A stretch of DNA of 64,000 bases from Pholiota molesta (Eukaryota; Basidiomycota; Agaricomycetes; Agaricales; Strophariaceae). Each line of letters begins with the position of its first letter. Positions within the stretch are counted from its first letter, which is position 1. This document shows positions 13,605 to 26,591 of this stretch, one piece after another. The position numbers were made by a program, and so were the translations under genes. The DNA is taken from assembly GCA_014925825.1 (NCBI GenBank), contig JACGCK010000012.1, forward strand, positions 620,001 through 684,000, written 5' to 3'. Under the pieces are notes generated by a model. The model searched no databases, had not been told where the DNA came from, and saw only the letters and a program-made list of their open reading frames with translations.

Positions 13605-14519
13605 ATGCAAATGCTCTTGTTCTTGTTTACTGCTTTGCACCTGCATCGTGAGTGAATCCAAGTGCTATTTTTGTCGGGCGCCTAGCCATTGTGTGTGCTT
13701 ACCCAGGGTACTTACTAAGTGCTGCGTCCCACAGATATTATAGGCGCCCATGCGCAGCTCACTACGTTCCCTGCCACTCCGAATGTAACCAGAACGAGCG
13801 CAGTTGGGCGTGCTAGTACCTCCTTGTACATCCCGGGCTTCGATCCGCAGCCCGTGAGCGCCGACGTCGTAGGTGTCGATGGGAACGGACGGACGACGTG
13901 GGTGCTGCATAGAGGGAGTGTGGATGCTACCGATACGAGAAGCTATGGTGCTTTTAGGGGCACTGGTGAGTCGGTCGTGTTCATCTTATCCGCAGCTGCG
14001 ATCTGCTCTTCCTTTACCTTCGGGGGATTGGGTCCAACGCTATACATTTCATATCGATGAATGCTGACCTGGTTTTTTTGCATTGCAATTACAGCGACCC
14101 TTGTCGAGGGCCCGAAAGACGCCTCGCTCACTTACGCCAACGCCGATGCCGAGTTTACCATAGGCATGCAGTGCGCCTTCTCGGAGAGCACGCTCGCGGT
14201 GTGTACGATTGAGGCGCAGGGGAGCACGGCGACGCAGACGGAGGTCATCACGCACCAGCCAATCCAAGGAGGCGGCACACTGGCAGTAACCGGGACTGCA
14301 AGCATCTCGGTGACGACATCGCGTTCTGGTGGGTCCACTACCTCGATCACCGATCCCTCGACGTCTTTTCCTGCTCCTGGGGCTGCCAGTACACAGACTC
14401 CCGCCTCTCCCACCACCTCGAGCTCGTCCGGTTCCTCGGGTCCCAAACGAGGGTCTGCAGTCCTTTGGGGTGTAGGCGTGGTCCTGCCATACCTGGTCTC
14501 TGGGCCGCGACTCTGGTGA
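13605..14519 (+). CDS. Small secreted, probably GPI-anchored cell-wall protein
   Basis: Three exons (13605-13647, 13735-13965, 14095-14519) encode 232 residues with consistent phases. The first exon gives a typical secretion signal, MQMLLFLFTALHLH followed by a short h-region and AHAQ, a plausible cleavage site. The mature part has N-glycosylation sequons and no known catalytic motif. It is followed by a Ser/Thr/Pro-rich stalk and a hydrophobic C-terminus (VLWGVGVVLPYLV), the usual layout of a fungal GPI-anchored wall protein. Such proteins are common and poorly characterised in Agaricomycetes. It would act at the plasma membrane or cell wall. No enzyme function is proposed. The frame is intact. 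Confidence 0.8.
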
Positions 14520-16545
14520 AGGATGAGGATGAATAAGCACACCCACCTCTCCATTGTGCTCATTATCTAGCTGACGTGGCTTGTCGACCCCTCAACCCTC
14601 AATATATTCTGGTTTGCAGATACCCTTATCTTGCGATGACCACGGATGCGAAAATTGCTGTCAGCCTGTTTGGAGAACAAGACCTGACGGAGCCGCGTTC
14701 AGAATGCCCCTGTAGCACCCCATTCGCCTCTATCGACGCAGCGAAGCTTTGTATACTTAGGCACCAGCGAGCTTGTTTTCCTTGCCATCGTCCCGATGAT
14801 GGTGGCATGCTCTAGATCTAACCGGCCCGGTCTCGATCGCCTTGTCTATTTTAACCGTCTGGTCCCTTCTCAAGGCCGTCTAGAAAAGTTAATGTTGGCA
14901 CAAGATTTTTGCCTGAAGACCACCATACATACGCGAGAATCTCCGCCGCATCACGAAAGGACCAGAATGAGGGCAGAATACGAGGTCAGTTGATTAGTTT
15001 GAGCCGCTGACCGAGCAGCTCGTTCCAAGGCTTTTTTGCCTCGGCTTATTCAATGTTGCCTCTCTTCTTGAAATCGTGGCGACAATTACAGATGAACTGG
15101 GTTGTGGGGAATCGAGCCGGTAAGGTCGTTGTCCTACCTCTGAAATGACGTGGCATTAACTGCTGTATAAGATTCACGCACCAGCACCCGAATTTACTTC
15201 AGCATCGTTGCATCGTCGTCCTCGATTCTGTGGCCAAACAATTGCCTGCAATGCGATTCATACACTGTCAGCTTGCATTAATCGTGCTGTGAACAATCTA
15301 GCCACGCTTAGAACAAAAGATCTATCATTTGGGATAGCTTCGATTGCTCTGCACCTTCGGCTAGGGTATTATGACATGGACGCGAGTTAACATCGTAACT
15401 CACCGCGAGATGACTGGTAATCTCCACTGCAGCAGAGTTTAACCTGAGCTTCTTGCAAGCATACTTTGGCATTCATGAACGGTATGTTCGCCACGACAAC
15501 GTCCCATTCAAATACTCAAGATTAGGGGGCCAATCTAACCCTTTAGCAACGGCATGCCATAATAAACCGACGCGGAAAAATTATTAGCTGAACGGATTTA
15601 TGGAGGACGAACACTCACGTTCATTTGAGATTTTTTCAGATACATATGAAAAGATGATTTCATTTCCCCAATCTCCATCAATCCAAGTCCGCGACCAGGT
15701 GCTCCCTCACCTGGGCTCAATGTGCAACGTAGCTATAGTTGGGCGCGACGCGTTTACACGTCTGTGAGCTAATCCTTCTCATCAGTGTTCTTCTCTGACT
15801 CCTCTGACAGGTTTATCTATGGATTTGAACTGATAAGTGAACTGTGCAGTCAAAGGCTCCCTGGTGCGTCGATATATTGGGACGGCGATCTCTGTGCTGC
15901 TGTCGTTGCCGCGCTGGAGGGGGCTACGCATTGCTGTGCGTCCATGAATGCGGTGTCCCAATTGGATAATCTTATAGCACTGGTTGAGTCAGACGATGAA
16001 GGGCAGCCCTCCCGCATGGTTCCCATCGAGGCATGCCTTGCCCCGAGTCAGCTGCATCTCATTATTACGCCTCAGATGGCAATATCCCGAACAGCAGGCA
16101 AAGCGCTTTCTGCTCTCGTAGATCGCGATGGTCCAAGTGCCCTGCATGATCTTCCCTCATGTATACGTAGACGACAGTTCGAAAAGTCAAAAACGCAAAA
16201 TGGAACCTTTTTTCTCCAATCGAGGAGAGCGCGCAATGAAAGAACTGGGTTGAGGGCTCGCACGGTCCCACGGTAGTTCATATCTGATTTAGTGCACTTA
16301 CTCTTTCGCATCCGCCTCGAGGTGGACACGTTCTGATCTTATCCAGCCAGAATATGGCGAAATCTGCATTGCACCTGGTAGATTCCCGGGATTGTCCTCC
16401 AAATCTCGTCCTGTCTCGCCAGACACCCAATCAACCCCGCAACATAATCCGTTTTTGCCTCTCGGCTTCTTAGGTCCTATAAAGCGCTGTCGCTCCCAGC
16501 ACTGGCCCTCTTTTCCCATCGTCTTTGACGTCGCCTCAGAAGCTC
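14520..16545. other. Intergenic, no gene recognised
   Basis: About 2 kb without a supported gene. The longest open frame (15785-16276) has no domain, no usable splice context and no protein-like composition, so it is not called. The last 200 bp before 16546 probably contain the promoter of the next gene. Confidence 0.5.
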
Positions 16546-17924
16546 ATGACTGAGTACACGACCTCGTCGCAGGCCTATCGCGAGTACATGTCTGCGCGCG
16601 AGCGCACTACGCACTGGCTGCAAGGGCTTTCTGGGGGCCCATCAGAGCTGTACTCGCCGTCGGTGCCGCCCTCGGTCCTGGAGGGTTTGGTGCCCTCGTC
16701 GCCGCCCTCGGAGGCGGACAGCTCAAACTCAACGCCCCCGAAGATGATCTTGCGCTACGGGGATGGACGCCCCGATATCCCGATTCCTCATTCAGGCAGG
16801 ATGAGCAGAGGTGGCTCCAGACGCCATCACGACCCCCGATCACAAACCCCTTCATATAACCCTGCGCGTACCAGGTCCGGCTCAAGCGCCGACTCGCCCT
16901 CCTATGGCTCGCATTCCCATCCCTTCGAAAGCGAGCCGCGCGCACCGCCGGAGGAAATCCGCGTCCTGCCCACATATGGCGACCTTCCGCCTTCCTCGAC
17001 GTCTTCGCGTCCCAGCTATCCACGATCGAAGTCGCTTCCTAGAACATCGGACCACCGCCACCACGAGCCGGAGCCCGAGGTGCCTTTCCTGCCCCGCACA
17101 TGTCCTCAAAGCAATCACCGTTCTACGCTCCCCACGCGGGGCCGATACATCCGCATGCCGCCAACGCGCCGGCGCCGCCGCCGCCGCCGCAGGCGAACTT
17201 TGCGCAGCAGCCCCAGTGGCCGACCCGCCACCCGAGCGCGAAGCAGCACCCGGCGCCGGCGATCGTCTACGCGCCCGCGCACCACAGCCAGCGCCCGCAC
17301 TACGCCCCGCCCGCGATGTTCCACCACGCGCCGCAGATGGGCCCGAACGGGATGATCTACAGCCACTCCGCGCCGGTGCCGGGGCAGTACCCGCCCGCGT
17401 ACCCGACGCCGTACCCTCCGCCGGCGGCGGCGGCGGCGCGCATCGACATACGTCCTCTGCGCACGATACCCGGACGGATGAGCACCACCGCGGGCGGATG
17501 CGGTCGCTGGGGAGGTCAACCAGGGTGAGCCCCACGGAGTCATCCGAGTCCCTAGCCAGCCGCAAAACGGGAAGCACTTACTACGTACTTCCAGCACACG
17601 GGCAAAAAGTACATGTGATTGTAAGTCGTGAACCCACGCACCCTTGGCTGCGCCGATAGCTGATGGGTCACTTTCTGCGCGCCGTCTTTTCCCTGTAGGC
17701 ACCGAGCACGGAACCGTCCATTATGACAGCCACCTCCACGACAAAATCCGCAAGCCCGCAACACTTCTTGGGAGCGCGGAAGCCTTTTTCAGCGCTTTTT
17801 CAATTTCAGGAAGTTCTCGCATGCGGGGTCGACCCATGGCTCGTCTGGAGGGAGGAAGTTGCATCGACGGCATTCTCTGAGCGGCGGACATCGCAGTCCG
17901 GGATCTAGTGACGACAGTCAATAA
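16546..17924 (+). CDS. Disordered Pro/Ser-rich conserved protein, frame broken three times
   Basis: The protein starts MTEYTTSSQAYREYMSARER and runs through a Ser/Pro/His-rich low-complexity body to a segment STYYVLPAHGQKVHVI. An intron (about 17621-17698) follows, then a basic tail ending near KLHRRHSL and SSDDSQ. No enzyme domain is seen; the layout recalls uncharacterised Agaricomycete proteins. The reading frame has to change near 17092-17095 (CCCC), near 17430-17440 (GCGG repeat) and at 17785-17789 (TTTTT) to keep the protein-like sequence. The first two changes fit one lost base each, the third one extra base. Without the last change the tail would end at 17908 in an unlikely frame. Either the assembly has small errors here or the gene is freshly dead; the intact sense of each segment favours error. 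The start was moved from an upstream TTG to the first ATG. Confidence 0.6.
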
Positions 17925-20155
17925 GAATCACCTTTGTATAAGAAAAAACGCGAACCATATAGACGACTCGGATGCGCCTCAGAGGAAAGAGGATATCGAA
18001 GAGAAGAAGAAAACAAATGACAGAACATGAAGACCGGCGCGCTACTTATTCTCGTTTCATTATGCATATGGATATGAATATGGAACTCTGTACCATCTAC
18101 TTTCTCCACATTCCTGCCGAGCTTTCCATTCTACCCTACCCGATCCCCTCATCGATCCAGCCTATCGTGGATGATCATGGAATAATACCGGCTCTTCGAA
18201 CCCAATGTTCTATGACATTTGATAGGCACACCGACGCACAAAATAATCCCTATGCCCCATCTTAGCATGCACCCTCTCATATGTTGATAGGACTGTCCTG
18301 AATCAGATAATTGTTTCTGGTTGATTACATCTTATGCATGACCCGAGTCAAGTGCGAGCGAATTTCCGGACAGACATATGACACTCTAACCCAAATCTGT
18401 TCAACACCATGCGATATTCACCCTTTATCGAAGGTCGAACAATAGCGGCACCATTCGTCCCACGGCCGTCGGTTTTTCTCGGATACTAGGTTGCGCCATA
18501 AATCATGAGCGTATAATGAAGGTTCTATGTAGGAAAGTTCCCGCCTTCACACTAAAAATACGCCTGCATCGTGCCCGCGTCGTGGCGAGAATCGGCCATG
18601 GAACGTGGATGCATTTCACGCCCAAGCTGCGACGATACCGTCACAGATAAGTATATCGCCTATATCGCTTGCCTTGCGTCCGCCAGGCCTGCTATGAAAG
18701 CAGTGCGTCTCATCTATCTGCATAGCTATCTGACAAGCTGGTTACCTGGTGCACGATTTATGCTATCCTCGTCTGGGTTCTAGCCTGCGCTTAATATTTC
18801 GTCACTTTTCTTCTCCGGACTGGGAGGCTCGTATCTCGTCGAAGATTTCCGCCGGTTGTCGGAATTTTTCCTTGTCACCCGGAGGTCATTGAAAGGACTT
18901 AAAACAAGTTGATAGGCTCGTTCTTCTTGGACTGACGCACGTTGGACGTGACTGCCGTCTTATCTTGGGCAGAAGGGGATGCATTATTGCGTCGTGTTTC
19001 TCGAATCAGTTTCCGGGAAGTGATTGCTCTCTGGTAGCTATTTACTTGCTTGCTGTGCCACTGCGCAGATACCATGGAATCTTTCAAGCCTCCTTGGGAG
19101 CCGACACGCTTGCGATACGATAAACTGCTGCGTCTCTGGCTCGCTCGCTATCTTTCTCAGGGTCTTTTTTAGGATCTCGCTGGGTTTCGGGTACCTGGAC
19201 CAACGCGCACTGGCACGCAATATTTTGAATCAGAACCTGGGCTGCAGAGAAGGTGTGTCGATGTTATATATTGGACTAGTTCCCGAGTACTACAGTCCAC
19301 TAATCCTACTATGAAAAACTTTTTGCGTGTGTAGACAAGCCATTCTTCTGTTCACAGAAAGCTTGTCATCTGCCAAAGCTTGGAGTCATAGAAGCGTATT
19401 TGGTGTGTATGTCGATCGATTTTGTGCTGCTTTATTCAGTAGAGTACATGCTTTGTATGTTAAAAGATATTGGTGCATTACATGTACTGCATTTCAATCA
19501 CCCACGATGTTACGAGAACTTTCTCTGGATAAGCTATTCTTCTATTCACATGTAAATGAAGGCGTAGGAAGAAAATGGTGTTACAACAAGTCCGAGTCGC
19601 GTGGCTATTAACCAGAGTCAGTACTAATAGCCAGAATACAATTCCCGTGTCGAGGCTGATTCAACTATGTAGTACATTTACTATATAATCACTACTTCCA
19701 CTGTGAAATTGTTTATCTGCTTATCGAGGTTGATCGATAGCTCGCGACCTACGAGCGCTTGAATCTTTCAAGCTATTGGTGTGCGATCGATCGTTAGTAG
19801 TAACTCAGTAGATTGCACATTTTAAATGTCAGAAGTATATTTGACGACACATGAGCTGAACTAGCTACAGACCTTTTCCAGACCCCTTTCCAGCCTTCGT
19901 CCTGTCTGGACCTGCGGTGTGGCGCCAATGTGGCGCAGTATTTTGATGTCGACCATGATGCGACGCGATCAGGTTACTTTTTAGGGAAGAACGCGAATCA
20001 ACGCAAGTGACAAACGTGACCCGACGCGTGGAGCGTGACAAGGGAATGGAGCCTTCCGTTTCGGGTCCAAAGCCATCTCTTCGCCGACACCACCGTCCCC
20101 CGCAGAATCCCACCAATTTCTTGCTTTCATGACCTGGATTTCTTGCTTTTAAATT
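17925..20155. other. Intergenic, no gene recognised
   Basis: A stretch of 2.2 kb with only short overlapping open frames, no tRNA-like fold and no clear repeat. The last 150 bp form the upstream region of the next gene. Confidence 0.5.
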
Positions 20156-23088
20156 ATGGAAGACTTTGCTGCACAGGAAGCCGAGAAGGCACCACGCCGT
20201 CAGTCTGCCAAAGCGGCGGTAGCTGCGATGGCGGACCAGCTGGAAAGTTCGGACTCGGACGATGCCTATAGCGGCGGAATGGATGCGCAGGCGGGGTCGT
20301 CGACGCGAAAACGACGCGCTGGGGTGGCGCGGACATATGCGAAGACGGCGGCGACGAGGAAGCGATCGGCCACGACGAAGGAGGACGCGCGTGTGGGTTC
20401 GAAACTCAAGAAAGCCCGGTCGCCATCGCTGCCGGAGGCGATCGCAATCATGCCTGCGCCACCATTTCCCGCCGCTTCAGTCCCAGATTGTGTCTCCGAC
20501 GCTCCTCCGCGGCCAGCCATCAAGAAGCCGACTCCCGCTACACTTCCCCACTTGTCGTACCAACATTCTCACTGGACACCGACGACCTATCAGATATATC
20601 AGACCTCACTCCTTTGTCTTCTGACGGCAGCTCATCTCAAGTGGAAATTATTCCTCGCGTCCAGATTCACAATCAACTGCTTCCACATCTGCGTCTGTCT
20701 CGCCTCATCTAGCCACCATGCCAACTCCCACCCTGGGGAAGAAACGGAAGGAATTACCTTGGACGGTCGCGATGTTAAAGACTTACGTGTGGGTTTTGAT
20801 TGAGCCTAAAAGCTGGCGCGTGTATGATCCAGAAGAGGACGAAGAGAATGGTGTGGAAGGACTGTGGTGGCCTGGCAAGGTGCATACATTTGTGGCTCTT
20901 TATTTGGACTCTACTCATGTATTATTTACCATCAGATTATTAGTCCTGTCCAGACTGATATCCCTCTCAAAATCAAGCTCTTCGGGGCTATAGGAAAATT
21001 CTGCTTATCAAAACGCCATCCGAGGGCAATATTCTCCCCAAGGATCGAGGATACCTTCCCCGATTCTCAACCCCTACCTTCGTTTCTTCGTATCCAAACT
21101 CCAGCTCCGCGCCGAAGAAGAAACAAAAGCTCGATCGGGACGAAATTGAAAAGCGATGGAATATTGCAGTCGAAGAAATGAAGGAGGACGATGAAGCTAG
21201 CAAGAAGAACGAGGACACTGATACTGACGACTTCCCGGAACCCACTAACATGTATGAATTTCTTACCGCCCCGGTATCTAAAGCGATTTCTGCGCCACCA
21301 AAACTCGACCTATCAAAAGATGCCGCAAAGGCATCAACAACGAAAATCAAGGGAAAACGGAAGCGGAAGGACATCTCAGAGACAAGTGCGGATGAACATC
21401 AAGTGACTTATGTGAACAAGAAGGAAGAGAGATGGGACGAGGTCGACGATGAATTGGATTTGCCCGGAGAATTGGTGCTGGGACGGGATGGCCCTAACAA
21501 GGATATCGATTATTGGCCCGCGAAGCTCATCAGCTACATACCCCCTACAAAACCGAACCAAGCCGGCAAATATGCTGTTACCTGGCTGGACGGCACGACA
21601 GGCCAGATACCCCGTTCGTGGTTCTATACTATGAATGAAGATGAATTCTCAACGTGCAAGGTCTGGTTCTCTCGTTGTGTTGCTTTTTCAATCTCGGTTA
21701 GCTAACAGTAATTTCCGTTTACTAGTTGGGAAAGTTTGATAGCGCTGTCGTTGAAGTGCAGAACGACAACGCTGATGAAGATGAAATCCAGCAGGATCAT
21801 GATCTTGCGAGGCGATCACCCAGTCCCACTCCACTGGACATACCCCCTTCGCCGAACGATTTCATTCAGCTATCCATCAGACAGCAGTTTGTCTACACCA
21901 AAACAGTGCTGAAAGCCATCATCGACAACACGTACTTGCCATCAAAGCAGAAACATGTCCGTTATATGAAAGGCGGGAAGTATCGACAAAGCGTGGTCGA
22001 TGATGCGAGCCTCAGAGGTAAAATGGATCCACGCGACGTGGAGCATCTGCAGATATACATCCGGGCGTGGTGTCTCCGAGATGAAGACCGTACTGGCGTG
22101 CCATTTGCGAGTAACCTCAGCTCCGGCGAACAAAGCGTAATCGAAGTAGGTGCTGGTGCCGCGCCCACGAACTTGGACGAAAGGAGGGAAATCCAAGCAG
22201 AGCCCTCCTTGGACGATGTGATGAACATGGAGGACAGGAGGTTTACGTCGCCTTTACCTACTGAAGCCTGTCCCTCTTCGCCGGCGCCCATGCCGCCTAG
22301 CTCACTTCCGCCCCCTGAGGCAGAGCTTGAGGTCAGTCCAGGACCCATTCGAAGTAATAAGCTGTATCACTTACCTATTCTGAATCTATAGCGTGAAGAT
22401 TCTATTGCTTCTATACCACCATCCTTCGATGCGGTAAGCTTCTTCTACATGATGCCTTTCTAGCTTCTGACGATGTACGTTAGGCATTAGATGATGCCGG
22501 TGTACCTCCATTGAGTCCTGTTGCTACATCTATCTTTACCGAGGTACCTCCCGTATAATGTTTTTCTTTCAGTGTTCAACACTTACACCGTCTAGCCACG
22601 TACAATAGATACGGACGACGATATTGTTGATCTGACCATTGCTGAAGAAGAAGAACGTCAACCTCCGTCTCTCAGCAGTCAATATGACGGTGAAGATTTC
22701 AAGTCATTGAGTGCCCTTGAAAAAGTCGATGTAAGGGGTTATCATATCCCTTGACTTGAGCTTTGCTGACGTATCCTTCTAATAGTACTGCGTCAATATA
22801 CTCCTTCCTGAAGCTGTTCGACAGATCCTGCTATGGCGCTCGGGGGCTCGCACTTCCATTGACCTGTTATCTCCCGCGGAAGAGCAAGCACTATACGAGC
22901 AAGGCGACACCCTGCTGCAAGAGCGGGACTGGGTAAACGATGTTATTCGCTACCGAAGGGCGATGGAGAAAGCACTACTAGGCAAGAAGCGAGCCTCGGC
23001 GACATCACAGAGACAGAATGGCCACAGTAGGATGGGAAGCACGTCGAGACCGAGGAGAAGTATTGTTATACCTAATTACCAGGAGTGA
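20156..23088 (+). CDS. Nuclear protein with PWWP-like modules, frame broken three times
   Basis: The N-terminus is rich in Ala, Lys, Arg and Ser (nuclear type). Two stretches resemble PWWP/Tudor-like chromatin readers: one around LWWPGKV, with the basic segment KKRKELPW before it, and a second reading DYWPAKLISYIPP...YAVTWLDG...SWF. A conserved C-terminal helical region follows (VDYCVNILLPEAVRQILLW). Supported splice points are 20879/20936, 21660/21726, 22331/22392, 22433/22484, 22543/22596 and 22730/22786; the stop is at 23086-23088. The frame must change near 20546-20549 (CCCC), near 20650-20665 and at 20984-20987 (GGGG), each consistent with one lost base. No introns can explain these changes. 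The probable role is chromatin binding, but the partner is unknown. Confidence 0.7.
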
Positions 23089-23525
23089 TTCTAAACCCCA
23101 CATGTGTATGCTTTTAATTATTTTCGCGTTGTACTCAGGTTGAGGGTCAATCTTGAGGGTCAATCGATTCTGCTTGGCACCCTTGATTCTCATGTTTACT
23201 ATGCCAGTCATCTCATTTGCGAAGGAGAATGTTTTCTGTCATATTTGCTTGCATGAAGCCAATGTGAAGCGTGGACTCTGCGTTAATTCAAAGTTAAATC
23301 TAAGATTAGAGTACTTGCTTGATCGAAACTAGTACTGCCACGTATCCGCGTGATTTTTACCGCATAGGGCAGAATATCATATTGACCGTCTGAACTTGGC
23401 CAGCTTTCCATCCTCGACCATTGGCGCTTTCTTGTATCATATCTCCAGTCCTTCAGCTTACTGCCGCTCTGAATTCGCGGTCTAAAATAAGCTGTCGGAT
23501 TCTCCGGTGACACTTACCCAACAAA
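23089..23525. other. Intergenic between two tandem plus-strand genes
   Basis: Contains the 3' region of the PWWP-like gene and the promoter of the apyrase. Nothing else is seen. Confidence 0.5.
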
Positions 23526-25845
23526 ATGGCACCCCCAATGTCGAATAACGCATGGCTCTCTGGACGGCACTTTGGAATCGTTATCGACGCTGGCTCATCG
23601 GGTTCCAGGCTACAAATTTACAGTTGGAAAGACCCGCGGTCAATACACGTTGAAAAAGATAGCCCACTTGCTTATTCTTTGCCCCAAGTTGAGAAAGGCA
23701 CCCAGGATAACGACCAATGGGTTAGCAAGGTCGAGCCGGGTGAGTGGAATTCAATGCGACGAAATACATTGCTATGAACGTGAAACCTGTTCGAATATAG
23801 GGCTGTCTTCACTGGCGGATAAGCCAGATGACGTTGGGGCGTACCTACGACCTTTGTTGGCACATGCCCGGGAACATATACCTCCGTCATTACACAAGGA
23901 CACCCCGCTCTTCTTGCTCGCTACTGCCGGCATGCGTCTCCTGTCTCCTAAGAAGCAGGCTGATATATTGTTGGAAACATGTCGTTTTCTGGTCACGCAT
24001 TCACACTTCAAGATCGACGAGCCGTCCACCGTTGGGCCGTGTGGGTCGAGCGTGAGGATTATTACCGGCGAGGAAGAAGGTCTATTTGGATGGATAGCTG
24101 TTAACTATCTCATGAATGGTTTCACTGGATCCAGCAAAGATAGGACTACATATGGATTCCTTGACATGGGCGGCGCGTCTACGCAGATTGCCTTCGAACC
24201 CAGCCCAGAAAACCAAAAGCAGGCAAACAACTTAATTGATGTTCGGTTGCGACTGCTCGGGGGAGAAGAAATCCATCACAAGGTTTTCGTGACGACATGG
24301 CTTGGATATGGAACCAATCAAGCAAGAGAACGCTATGTTGGGAGGACTATTGCCGACTACGAATCGACGTTGGATCTAGATGACGAAGAAATTAGCCCAG
24401 AATATCATCGCATTCCAGATCCTTGTCTGCCAAAAGATCTTGAACTCAAAGAAAATCCTGTTCACTCAGGTAATCCTGGTACTGCGCATTTGCAAGAAAC
24501 CCACCGTATGATTGGTACTGGATCATTCGAACAATGTATGAAGAAAACAGCACCTCTGCTCAACACGACTGCCCCTTGTCCTGACACCCCGTGTCTGATG
24601 AACGGTGTCCATGTTCCTCCCATCGACTTCTCTGTTTCCCACTTCATCGGCGTGTCGGAGTATTGGTACTCTTCCGAGCACATTTTCGGGCTTGGCGGCG
24701 CATACGACTTCGTCCAATACGAACGCGCTGCATCGGAATTCTGCTCACGGGATTGGGCAGGTATCCTCAAAGAACACGAGAAATCCCGCATGCGACATCG
24801 GCTCGGCGGAGACGGAGAAGTTGTGCAAGATGGGACGGTTGTTGAGGCCGGGCAATGGGGTCCAGAGGTGGAGTTACCCCGGCTTCAGATGCAGTGTTTC
24901 AAGGCCGCTTGGATAGCCAATGTTCTACACGAGGGTATCAAAATGCCTCGGATTGTCGATCCTGGAGGTAACGAAACAACAGAGGGTGAGAAGGTGGCCG
25001 AGGAAGCATCTAAAAAGGGCCTCGGGCGACCAACGTTCCAGTCCGTGGACAGTGTTGGCGACATTGCTATCAGCTGGACGCTCGGGAAAATGGTGTTAGA
25101 AGCCAGCAAAGAGGTTCCTCCTCTCGTAAAGACAACGAAACCCTTGGTGGATCCCATTGACGACATAGAGGATATCGAAAACTTCCCCATTCAACCCATA
25201 CGTTTCCCATTGCTATCCCTGGATGGCATAGAAGGCATTATCACCCCTCATTTGCCGACTTCATTGAGCAGAGAAACACTTGGCTTTTCGCCGGTGTTAT
25301 TTTTGCTCTATGTCTTCATCATTTTCTGTTTGGCCTTTGTCGTGTACCCGATGCGACGGCGATTACGGGCGACTTGCTTACGGACAGTGCGGAACGCTGC
25401 TAAACGCGACGGCGGCTATGACCTACTAGAAGAAGGCAATGCGCTCACAGGTGGCCGGCCGGGATCACCAACATCATCAAGTAGTCGTTGGATGCGCCGA
25501 TTATTCTCACTCGGAAATGCAAAGCCAAAAATGCCACTTTCTATCGTTACAGCCAACAATCCAGCTCTACGCCACATCGCTCCATCCATTTCTCGCTCCT
25601 CTCCCACGAGGTCATTCTCCATGCCCAACGGTATCGCATCTATCGGTACATCGACACAATATTCGAGGCCCCCATCTCCTGGCCCTGGAGTCCTTGATGA
25701 CACCCTATTGGGCCAATCATCTCTTCTGAGTTCACGCTCACGAAATGCCTCACAGATAAACTTATCCAGTGTAGCCCCACGTCCAGGAGCTATCTCACGC
25801 GCGAACAGTCTTTACCATGGATCCGGGAAGCTACAGACGGATTGA
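23526..25845 (+). CDS. Golgi-type apyrase (GDA1/CD39 family, Ynd1-like)
   Basis: Hydrolyses nucleoside di- and triphosphates in the secretory lumen. In yeast this clears the nucleotide product of glycosyltransferases and supports protein and lipid glycosylation. Two exons (23526-23739, 23801-25845) encode 752 residues with consistent phase. The apyrase conserved regions are all visible: DAGSSGSR (ACR1, start of protein), ATAGMR (ACR2), GEEEGLFGWIAVNYL (ACR3) and DMGGASTQIAF (ACR4). A single transmembrane segment near residues 575-595 (LFLLYVFIIFCLAFVV) is followed by a long Ser-rich tail. This topology, catalytic domain first and membrane anchor late, matches fungal Ynd1 rather than the N-anchored Gda1. 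The frame is intact. Confidence 0.93.
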
Positions 25846-26036
25846 AGCTGTATGACGAACACTAACGACAGGCCCTCATTAACAATCAATAACGTTATTC
25901 ATTCTATATTCGTCACTTTCAGGATTTTCTCCACGTAAAGCATGCGGCATTGCAATCATAATTCTCTTATTTTCACTCGTAGGCACATAATTACGGTATA
26001 TCGCGTTTTCACGTTGCCCTCCACTGCTCCCGCTCT
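25846..26036. terminator. Probable 3' region of the apyrase gene
   Basis: T- and A-rich sequence directly after the apyrase stop, with AATAA-like words. It is assumed to hold the polyadenylation site; no precise signal can be fixed. Confidence 0.3.
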
Positions 26037-26591
26037 ATGGGAAATAGTGCTTCACGAACCAGTACCGTAACGCCGAACGATATCTCGAGTTCTTTTCCTG
26101 GACGGATACATTCCGCACCGACACTGCTCCCAGTCTTTCGGAAGAGACTTGCAGACACACAGTTTCGGAAACGGCCATCGTCTAGACCTCCGTCTTCGTT
26201 CCTTTCCCAGTGGCTTCCATTTCCATATGGTGGATGTATACATTCCACATGGCCGAGGCAATATCGCCTTCCCATAACGGCCGACGAAGGAAACTTATGG
26301 CTGTCAAGATCCCAAGGATGGGGGCAGATCCCTGAATGTTGCCTGAATGCAGAGTACTACCCTCGGGGTGCGTCCCTTCGGCGCCTTCGTTGGAGGTTTA
26401 TTTCAAGATGCAGTCGCTATCTTTCTCCGCGGTTTTTCGATCGAGGCGTGCGACTTGTGCAAGAGGAAAGTCAGGGCATACTAGTCGCGGCATGCGAGTT
26501 ACAGAAGGATGCCATTGATATGCTACTAGACAATAGACCGAGGTGGCAGCCGCCGGATTCAAACAATCTTTCTTTCTTCTCTTCTTCTTAA
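26037..26591 (+). CDS. Hypothetical protein, 184 aa, possible N-myristoylation signal
   Basis: A single uninterrupted frame from an ATG. The protein starts MGNSASR, which fits the Met-Gly-x-x-x-Ser pattern recognised by N-myristoyltransferase. The rest has no domain I recognise; it is rich in Arg, Ser and Pro, with a C-terminal segment EESQGILVAACELQKDAID that looks helical. It lies in the 1 kb between the apyrase and the next small gene, with no intron. It could equally be a chance frame, because composition and context give only weak support. Confidence 0.3.
   Translation: MGNSASRTSTVTPNDISSSFPGRIHSAPTLLPVFRKRLADTQFRKRPSSRPPSSFLSQWLPFPYGGCIHSTWPRQYRLPITADEGNLWLSRSQGWGQIPECCLNAEYYPRGASLRRLRWRFISRCSRYLSPRFFDRGVRLVQEESQGILVAACELQKDAIDMLLDNRPRWQPPDSNNLSFFSSS

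Noticed and set aside
15785..16276. Plus-strand frame of 163 codons
   Set aside because: No domain, no splice support, and composition like neighbouring non-coding frames.
17059..17113. Short intron to explain the frame change near 17.09 kb
   Set aside because: The only GT...AG pair would give an intron of about 33 nt, shorter than any other in the window; a lost base in CCCC is simpler.
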